Origin: Alphaproteobacteria bacterium US3C007
GTDB lineage: Bacteria; Pseudomonadota; Alphaproteobacteria; Rhodobacterales; Rhodobacteraceae
Length of the DNA: 64,000 nt
Direction of reading: 5' to 3'
Assembly (NCBI GenBank): GCA_034423775.1
Contig: CP139918.1
Coordinates: 2,418,001-2,482,000 of the forward strand
Position numbers and translations under genes: made by a program. The stretch's first letter is position 1. Every line of letters begins with the position of its first letter. Under the pieces are notes generated by a model. It ran no database searches. It was not told where the DNA came from and saw only the letters and a program-made list of their open reading frames with translations. This document shows positions 58,091 to 64,000 of the stretch, in pieces.

Positions 58091-59545
58091 ATGAATTCTG
58101 TTTTGCCCATCCTCTTATTGGCCTGTGTCGCTGTGTTTTTTCTTTGCCGTGCGCGGTCACTGAATTTGCGCGCACAAGGGCATATTATGGGTGCCTCCTC
58201 AACCCATTGGGGCTGGTATGGCGTGATGCAAGTCTCTATTCCGATCGTGCTTTTTTCTTCGCTCATATGGGGGCTTGAACTTTATTTTTTCAATTCCGCG
58301 ATTAAGGCTTTGGGCGTGGATTTATTTGAAACCGCGGCCGACCTGCACTTGCTGCGCGAAAGCATACGCGCTTCCTTGAAAGCCGGTTTGCCCGGCTTGG
58401 CGCCGCAGGGCTTTATGGGGCTGCTCATGGCGGTGATTTCATATTGGTCCGGTGGGTTTGAAACGGTTATACCGCGTATAGGCGAGGCTCCTGATGTGGT
58501 TCATCCTGAGCTTGTTCTGCACGCTTTGCGTTTGAAAATGCAGTTTTCAACGTTGTTGCTAATCGGAACCAGCCTGATCGCGTTGGTTTTCGGCTATCGC
58601 GCCTGGGATAAAGTCTCAATCGAGTTTAACGCGCGCGACCGCGTTGAATTTGGTATTATCTCGGTGCTGGCGGCCTCATCCGTTGTGGCTGTTTTAACCA
58701 CGGTCGGGATTGTTGTGTCGCTGCTTTCCGAAACCCTCCATTTTGCGCAAATGCACCCAATTTCCGACTTTCTATTTGGCACCGTGTGGAGCCCACAATT
58801 TCACTCTGGTGAGGTAGAGGGGTACGGGTCCGAGCTGGGTGTTTTGCCGCTGCTCTGGGGCACGTTATATATTTCTTTTGTGGCTTTGGCTTTTTCGGTT
58901 CCGATTGGGCTGTTTGCGGCGATCTACCTGTCAGAATATGCCACGCAGCGTTTTCGGGACATCACCAAACCTTTGCTGGAGCTGTTGGCTGGAATTCCCA
59001 CCATCGTTTATGGATTATTTGCCTTGCTTACTGTGGGCCCGATGTTGCGCGATTCCTTCACGCAACCACTTGGTTTGGGGTCAAATTCGGATTCTGTTCT
59101 GGCGGCGGGTCTGGTGATGGGCATCATGCTCATTCCCTTTGTCAGTTCGCTGTCTGACGATATAATCAATGCGGTGCCTCAATCCTTGCGGGATGGGTCC
59201 TACGGGCTTGGGGCAACCCGCTCAGAGACGGTGAAAAAAGTGATTATTCCTGCCGCATTGCCGGGCATCATTGGTGCGGTTCTGTTGGCCAGCAGCCGCG
59301 CAATCGGCGAAACCATGATCGTGGTTTTAGGGGCCGGTGCAGCGGCGAAGCTAAGCCTCAACCCACTGGAAGGCATGGCAACAATCACGGCAAAAATTGT
59401 CAACCAGCTCACGGGTGATACAGAATTTGAATCGCCAGAAACCTTGGTGGCGTTTGCGCTCGGGCTGTCGCTGTTCGTGATCACATTATGCTTAAATGTA
59501 TTGGCGCTTTATATCGTGCGCAAATATCGTGAAGAATATGAGTAG
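58091..59545 (+). CDS. phosphate ABC permease PstC
   Basis: Inner-membrane permease, 484 aa, about 160 residues longer than the E. coli protein because of an N-terminal extension with membrane segments (about 1-20 and 45-70) and a loop of about 100 aa. The C-terminal part has the core permease: PLLWGTLYISFVALAFSVPIGLFAAIYLSEY, the EAA loop GSYGLGATRSETVKKVIIPAALPGI. ATG 58091 is used; the longer frame to 58058 starts at TTG. It lies 69 bp after pstS. Confidence 0.95.
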   Translation: MNSVLPILLLACVAVFFLCRARSLNLRAQGHIMGASSTHWGWYGVMQVSIPIVLFSSLIWGLELYFFNSAIKALGVDLFETAADLHLLRESIRASLKAGLPGLAPQGFMGLLMAVISYWSGGFETVIPRIGEAPDVVHPELVLHALRLKMQFSTLLLIGTSLIALVFGYRAWDKVSIEFNARDRVEFGIISVLAASSVVAVLTTVGIVVSLLSETLHFAQMHPISDFLFGTVWSPQFHSGEVEGYGSELGVLPLLWGTLYISFVALAFSVPIGLFAAIYLSEYATQRFRDITKPLLELLAGIPTIVYGLFALLTVGPMLRDSFTQPLGLGSNSDSVLAAGLVMGIMLIPFVSSLSDDIINAVPQSLRDGSYGLGATRSETVKKVIIPAALPGIIGAVLLASSRAIGETMIVVLGAGAAAKLSLNPLEGMATITAKIVNQLTGDTEFESPETLVAFALGLSLFVITLCLNVLALYIVRKYREEYE

Positions 59546-59556
59546 GGATTAAGGAT

Positions 59557-60843
59557 TTGGATTTAAAAGCCCGTCACGCGAAAGAACTGCGCTTCAGGAT
59601 GTATGGCCTAGTAGCGATAACGCTGGGTTTGCTGTGCGTGCTCGCCTTATTCAGCTCAGTCTTGGCTGCAGGTCTGCCGGCCTTTAAACAAACCTTCATA
59701 CAGCTGCAGCTGGATTTGCCCGCCGCTAAACTGGATAAAACCGGCACGCGGGATCCGGAAAAGATGAAGAAAGTCTCAACGATCGGCTACTCGAAGGTGA
59801 TCCGTGATCAATTGCAGCAAAACCTGAAAGATGCAGGGATCGACTTTTCAAAGCTGGATAAAAAGCAGCTTAAAAATATGATCTCGAAAGAGGCGCCCGC
59901 GCAATTACGCTATGCAGTGTTAGAAAATCCCTCGCTGCTTGATCGCCCGTTTGACTTTGAAGTTTTGGCCAATGGCCGGATTGACGGATATTATAAGGGG
60001 CGGGTGACTTTTGAAACCGCCGCGCTTGATGTTATGATTTCGCCAGATCAGCTGGTTTTGGCAGATGCTATGAAAGCCGCGGGTCTGTTAAAGACACGTT
60101 TCAACGGGCAATTCTTCTATTGGCCGGATGCCTCTGACTTGCGGCCAGAAGCAGCAGGGTTGGGCGTAGCCTTACTTGGCTCGCTTTATATGGTGATTAT
60201 CGTTTTCGTTTTGGCCGTACCCCTTTCTGTATGCACAGCGGTTTTCTTGGAAGAATTTGCGCCGAAAAATTGGTTTACCGATTTGATTGAAATAAATATT
60301 TCAAACTTGGCGGCGGTGCCCTCGATCGTGTTTGGAATTCTGGGTCTATCGCTTTTTATTAATTTTATGGATTTACCCCAATCAGCCCCGATTGTTGGTG
60401 GATTGTGCCTGACATTGATGACCTTGCCAACGGTGATAATTGCCGCGCGCGCTGCGATCAAAGCGGTGCCGCCCTCGATCAAATCTGCAGCGCTGGGTCT
60501 TGGCGCATCCCGCGTTCAGGCGGTGTTTCATCACGTATTGCCCTCAGCAGCGCCTGGTATTTTAACGGGCACTATTTTGGGCCTTGCCCAAGCGCTGGGG
60601 GAAACCGCACCATTGCTGTTGATCGGGATGGTGGCTTTTGTGCGCGAATACCCATCACTGTCTCCCGATGGTATTTTTGATCCCTCAACGGCACTGCCCG
60701 TGCAAATATATAATTGGACGGTCAGAGGTGATCCCGCCTTTGTTGAGCGCGCCTCGGGTGCCATTATCGTCTTATTATGTTTTATGATAACAATGAATGC
60801 TCTGGCGATAATCCTGCGCCGCCGCGTTGAAAAGCGGTGGTAG
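59557..60843 (+). CDS. phosphate ABC permease PstA
   Basis: Second permease, 428 aa. A first membrane segment near 20-45 is followed by an insertion of about 150 aa (PAAKLDKTGTRDPEKMKKV ... GRVTFETAALDVMI) that would face the periplasm. The core permease starts at about 205 with the EAA loop SAALGLGASRVQAVFHHVLPSAAPGI. The only usual start before the conserved region is TTG 59557, with AGGGA about 8 bases upstream. It follows pstC by 11 bp and precedes pstB by 3 bp. Confidence 0.94.
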   Translation: MDLKARHAKELRFRMYGLVAITLGLLCVLALFSSVLAAGLPAFKQTFIQLQLDLPAAKLDKTGTRDPEKMKKVSTIGYSKVIRDQLQQNLKDAGIDFSKLDKKQLKNMISKEAPAQLRYAVLENPSLLDRPFDFEVLANGRIDGYYKGRVTFETAALDVMISPDQLVLADAMKAAGLLKTRFNGQFFYWPDASDLRPEAAGLGVALLGSLYMVIIVFVLAVPLSVCTAVFLEEFAPKNWFTDLIEINISNLAAVPSIVFGILGLSLFINFMDLPQSAPIVGGLCLTLMTLPTVIIAARAAIKAVPPSIKSAALGLGASRVQAVFHHVLPSAAPGILTGTILGLAQALGETAPLLLIGMVAFVREYPSLSPDGIFDPSTALPVQIYNWTVRGDPAFVERASGAIIVLLCFMITMNALAIILRRRVEKRW

Positions 60844-60846
60844 GAT

Positions 60847-61632
60847 ATGCTTGATACAAATATGGAAGAAACCGTGTCTGAAAAATCAAAAATAATCGCT
60901 CAAGACGTGCGCGTGCTCTATGGTGATAAAGAGGCTCTTAGAGATGTGAACATTCGTATTTCTGAGAAAATGGTAACCGCCTTCATCGGTCCCTCAGGCT
61001 GCGGAAAATCAACTTTTTTAAGATGCTTCAACCGGATGAACGATACGATTTCGGATTGTCGTGTTGAAGGAAGTATTATGTTTGACGATCAAGATATATC
61101 GCAAATAGATCCGGTGATGCTGCGGGCCAAGATTGGCATGGTGTTTCAAAAGCCCAACCCATTTCCAAAGTCTATTTACGATAATGTTGCCTATGGCCCG
61201 CGCATACATGGCCGGGCGCGGAACAAAGCCGAGTTGGATGAGATTGTTGAAAAGGCGCTGCGCCGCGGCGCTATTTGGGATGAGGTGAAGGACCGGCTGC
61301 ACACTTCCGGAACCGGCTTGTCGGGCGGGCAGCAGCAGCGTTTATGCATTGCCCGCGCAATCGCCACAGAGCCTGAAGTTTTGCTGATGGACGAGCCATG
61401 TTCTGCGCTTGATCCCATCGCGACCGCGCAAATCGAAGAATTGATCAGCGAGTTACAACAAAACTACTCTGTGATTATCGTTACCCATTCGATGCAGCAA
61501 GCGGCCCGGGTTAGCCAAAAAACTGCTTTTTTCCACCTTGGTAATTTGGTCGAGTTTGACGATACGAGCGCGATTTTCACAAATCCGAAAGATGCCCGAA
61601 CCGAAAGTTACATCACGGGCCGGATCGGCTAA
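60847..61632 (+). CDS. phosphate ABC transporter ATPase PstB
   Basis: 261 aa. Walker [21 protein letters not shown]-loop [20 protein letters not shown], signature [16 protein letters not shown], Walker [13 protein letters not shown] and the switch His in [10 protein letters not shown]. It links phosphate uptake flux to PhoR through PhoU in the classical model. ATG 60847 is the first start after pstA; Met at residue 6 is an alternative. Confidence 0.97.
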   Translation: MLDTNMEETVSEKSKIIAQDVRVLYGDKEALRDVNIRISEKMVTAFIGPSGCGKSTFLRCFNRMNDTISDCRVEGSIMFDDQDISQIDPVMLRAKIGMVFQKPNPFPKSIYDNVAYGPRIHGRARNKAELDEIVEKALRRGAIWDEVKDRLHTSGTGLSGGQQQRLCIARAIATEPEVLLMDEPCSALDPIATAQIEELISELQQNYSVIIVTHSMQQAARVSQKTAFFHLGNLVEFDDTSAIFTNPKDARTESYITGRIG

Positions 61633-61642
61633 GGAGGCTTCC

Positions 61643-62362
61643 ATGGTAGAAAAACATATTGTCAGCGGATTTGATAAAGACCTTGAATCAATAGAAGCCC
61701 TGATCATGAAAATGGGGGGGCTTGTTGAGGCGTCGATCGCAGATGCGACCCGTTCATTTGAAACCCGTGATAATCCATTGGCAGAAGAGGTTATCGCGCG
61801 CGATAAAATGATTGACCAGCTTGAAGCGTCGATCAATGCGCAGGCTGCGCGGGTTTTGGCATTGCGCTCTCCCAATGCGGTCGATTTAAGGTTGATCCTG
61901 TCGGTGATTAAAGTCAGTGGCAACCTTGAACGCATTGGCGATTATTCCAAAAATATGGCCAAGCGCACAGGCGTGCTGTTGGAACTGCCCGAGATAGAAA
62001 ATGCGGGGTCATCCTTGCGGCGCTTGGGGCGCGAGGTTGAGCTTATGCTAAAAGATGCCTTGGATGCTTATATTCAACGTGATCCGAACTTGGCAGAGCA
62101 GGTGATTTTAAAAGACCGTGATGTTGACCAGCTTTATAACGGGATGTTCCGGCAATTCTTAACGTTTATGATGGAAGATCCGCGCAATATCACAGCCTGC
62201 ATGCATTTACATTTCATCGCCAAGAATATCGAACGCATGGGCGATCATGTGACCTCAATTTGCGAGCAAGTTGTCTTTTTGGCAACCGGTGAGCTTCCCA
62301 GTGACCCGCGCCCCAAAGGCGATCTTACATCGCTGGATCCTGATATCAGCTTAAGAAAGTAA
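61643..62362 (+). CDS. phosphate-signalling protein PhoU
   Basis: 239 aa, two three-helix PhoU repeats. The first has the acidic metal motif in DLRLILSVIKVSGNLERIGDYSKNM, and the second ITACMHLHFIAKNIERMGDHV (both with the E-R-x-GD core). It relays PstB state to PhoR. AAGGAGG lies 6 bases upstream of ATG 61643; a longer frame inside pstB is not coding. It lies 10 bp after pstB. Confidence 0.97.
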   Translation: MVEKHIVSGFDKDLESIEALIMKMGGLVEASIADATRSFETRDNPLAEEVIARDKMIDQLEASINAQAARVLALRSPNAVDLRLILSVIKVSGNLERIGDYSKNMAKRTGVLLELPEIENAGSSLRRLGREVELMLKDALDAYIQRDPNLAEQVILKDRDVDQLYNGMFRQFLTFMMEDPRNITACMHLHFIAKNIERMGDHVTSICEQVVFLATGELPSDPRPKGDLTSLDPDISLRK

Positions 62363-62375
62363 TTGGACGCGCCGC

Positions 62376-63059
62376 ATGGTAAAACCAGCGATCTTGATTG
62401 TGGAAGATGAGCCGTCACAGCGCGAGATATTGTGCTATAATCTAGAAGCCGAAGGTTATGAGGTGTTGATCGCCGAGAACGGTGAAGAAGCGCTTCTGGT
62501 CGTGGATGAAGCGTCACCCGACATAATTTTATTGGATTGGATGATGCCATTGGTCTCTGGTATCGAAGTATGCCGCCGTTTGAAACTGAATCGGGAAACG
62601 CGGGAAATCCCAATCATTATGCTCTCTGCGCGCTCAGAAGAAGTTGATAAGGTACGTGGTTTGGAAACCGGCGCAGATGATTACATGATCAAACCTTATT
62701 CGGTGATTGAATTATTGGCGCGGGTGCGCGGCCAGTTGCGCCGAACGCGGGCCGCCGCGATGGGGCAAAAATTGCGATTTGAGGATATTGTTTTGGACGC
62801 TGAAACCTTTGAAGTGTTTCGCGATAACCAGCCGCTGAAACTTGGCCCGACTGAATTTAGATTGCTCAGCGTTTTTATGGAAAAGCCGCGCCGCGTTTGG
62901 AGCCGGGATCAGCTGCTTGATCGGGTTTGGTCGCGTGAAACCGATGTCGAAACCCGCACGGTAGATGTTCACATAGGACGTCTTCGCAAAGCCTTATGCC
63001 AGAATGGCGGTACAGATCTTCTACGCACAGTGCGCGGTGCCGGCTACGCCTTGGGGTGA
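62376..63059 (+). CDS. phosphate-regulon response regulator PhoB
   Basis: 227 aa OmpR-type regulator. The receiver domain has acidic residues in IVEDEPSQ, the phospho-acceptor Asp54 in ILLDWMMPL, Lys in YMIKPYSV. A winged-helix domain with LGPTEFRLLSVFMEKPRRVWSRDQLLDRVW and the recognition helix TRTVDVHIGRLRKAL follows. It should bind the Pho box before pstS. It follows phoU by 13 bp. Confidence 0.97.
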   Translation: MVKPAILIVEDEPSQREILCYNLEAEGYEVLIAENGEEALLVVDEASPDIILLDWMMPLVSGIEVCRRLKLNRETREIPIIMLSARSEEVDKVRGLETGADDYMIKPYSVIELLARVRGQLRRTRAAAMGQKLRFEDIVLDAETFEVFRDNQPLKLGPTEFRLLSVFMEKPRRVWSRDQLLDRVWSRETDVETRTVDVHIGRLRKALCQNGGTDLLRTVRGAGYALG

Positions 63060-63235
63060 AACTGTTTCAATTTTGACCGGGGGCGACAGAGGGTTTGAAC
63101 CGGATATAAAAGCTGCGGTCTCGCCTGAATGATAGCGGATTTAATGAAAAAAATAAATTCGCGATCGCGCTGTAACTTTTCGGATATTCAGGTCATAATG
63201 GCGCCAATTCGAAAAACAGCCCTGGGGATATCGAT

Positions 63236-64000
63236 ATGAAAGATGCAACTGACATGATCAGCGCGAAAGACCGACCAAATCTAAGCAGCTTCGATTGGCA
63301 AGATCCATTCAATTTTTCAGATCAGTTGACTGAGGAAGAACGCATGTTGCAAGAATCTGTGCGCGGCTTTGCGCAAAATGAATTGCAGCCTCGAATTCTG
63401 AACGCCTACCGGAATGCGACTATTGAGCCAGAGATTTTTCGGGAAATGGGGGCGCTGGGCTTGCTGGGCGTGACGGTACCTGAAGAATATGGCGGGTTGG
63501 GCGCAGGCTATGTGGCTTATGGGGTTGTGGCCCGCGAGGTGGAGCGCGTTGACAGTGGCTACCGTTCGATGATGTCGGTGCAGTCAAGCCTCGTGATGTA
63601 TCCGATTTACGCCTATGGTTCGGAAGAGCAGCGCAATAAATACCTGCCTGGTTTGGCAGAAGGGCGCCTTATTGGCTGCTTTGGACTGACCGAAGCAGAT
63701 GCGGGATCGGATCCGGCGGGCATGAAAACGCGGGCAATTAAAACTGCGGATGGATATCGCCTGACAGGATCTAAAATGTGGATTTCGAATGCACCGATCG
63801 CGGATGTCTTCGTGGTTTGGGCCAAATCAGATGCGCATGATGGTGCCATCAGAGGGTTCATTTTGGAAAAAGGGATGGCGGGTCTGACTGCCCCTAAAAT
63901 CGATGGCAAGCTGTCGTTGCGGGCCTCGGTTACCGGCGAGATTGTGTTGGATAATGTCGAAGTCTCAGAAGATGCGTTGCTGCCCAATGTTTCAGGGTTG
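63236..64000 (+). CDS. glutaryl-CoA dehydrogenase GcdH-like, 3' end outside window
   Basis: 255 codons, open to the window edge. Acyl-CoA dehydrogenase fold: [20 protein letters not shown] at the start is typical of glutaryl-CoA dehydrogenase, which oxidises and decarboxylates glutaryl-CoA in lysine and tryptophan degradation. Then come [16 protein letters not shown], the FAD/substrate segment [13 protein letters not shown] and [17 protein letters not shown]. The catalytic Glu would lie beyond the window. GGGGAT precedes ATG 63236. It is separated by 176 bp from phoB and unrelated to it. Confidence 0.92.
   Translation, partial: MKDATDMISAKDRPNLSSFDWQDPFNFSDQLTEEERMLQESVRGFAQNELQPRILNAYRNATIEPEIFREMGALGLLGVTVPEEYGGLGAGYVAYGVVAREVERVDSGYRSMMSVQSSLVMYPIYAYGSEEQRNKYLPGLAEGRLIGCFGLTEADAGSDPAGMKTRAIKTADGYRLTGSKMWISNAPIADVFVVWAKSDAHDGAIRGFILEKGMAGLTAPKIDGKLSLRASVTGEIVLDNVEVSEDALLPNVSGL

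Noticed and set aside
1..64000. CRISPR array, prophage, toxin-antitoxin or restriction system
   Set aside because: No regularly spaced repeats, cas genes, phage structural genes or recognisable defence proteins were seen anywhere in the window.

Overview
The window reads as chromosomal DNA of an alphaproteobacterium of the order Rhodobacterales, most likely a low-GC marine member of the Roseobacter group (RCA/Planktomarina-like is a guess). The basis is the protein families, the block trpG-trpD-trpC-moaC-moeA-lexA with comEC, gltX and gltA beside it, the alphaproteobacterial LexA operators (GTTC-N7-GTTC), and a Pst/Pho locus with long PstC and PstA. Almost all of it is core metabolism. There is no CRISPR array, prophage or defence island, and one intact insertion sequence.

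Layout: (1) 1-5.1 kb, minus strand: an AGAT-type amidinotransferase, a Dabb-domain protein and the histidine genes hisB-hisH-hisA-hisF-hisE. (2) 5.7-8.4 kb, plus strand: an AcuC/HDAC-like deacetylase whose conserved N-terminus has no normal start codon, then an ABC1/AarF kinase. (3) 8.4-13.4 kb: an acyl-CoA and detoxification patch (two SDRs, a GST, two enoyl-CoA hydratase/isomerase proteins, a TesB thioesterase). (4) 13.7-29.9 kb: gltA, gltX, comEC, lexA, moeA, moaC, trpC, trpD, trpG, a SPOR protein, trpE, a PpiD-like chaperone, an aminotransferase and gpt. (5) 29.9-32.5 kb: fabI, pdxH, a double cold-shock protein and a DUF192 protein. (6) 32.6-35.9 kb: a small accessory segment between tRNA-Pro(UGG) and tRNA-Asn(GUU), holding an AT-rich secreted pectinacetylesterase/NOTUM-like hydrolase and an intact 1.2-kb IS3-family element. 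(7) 35.9-44.0 kb: an MBL-fold hydrolase, an EnvZ-like kinase, a candidate small structured RNA with its own terminator, an MFS transporter, glucokinase and uvrA. (8) 44.2-50.6 kb: a LivKGFHM-type ABC transporter and a GlxA/AraC regulator. (9) 50.8-55.7 kb: class II DAHP synthase, a yicC-gmk-gamma-carbonic-anhydrase-metC operon. (10) 55.8-63.1 kb: the phosphate regulon phoR-pstS-pstC-pstA-pstB-phoU-phoB with a triple Pho box before pstS. (11) the 5' part of glutaryl-CoA dehydrogenase running off the end.

Working connections: trp and his biosynthesis are split into several co-directional, often 4-nt-overlapping units. lexA and uvrA each carry a perfect SOS operator and so should respond together to DNA damage. 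The Pst transporter, PhoU and the PhoR/PhoB pair form one phosphate-sensing unit. The liv cluster has a hairpin after the binding-protein gene that probably sets unequal expression. The least explained items are the start-less deacetylase (5.73-5.89 kb), the structured RNA candidate (38.40-38.56 kb) and the hydrolase next to the IS element. I found no wholly new multi-gene system.
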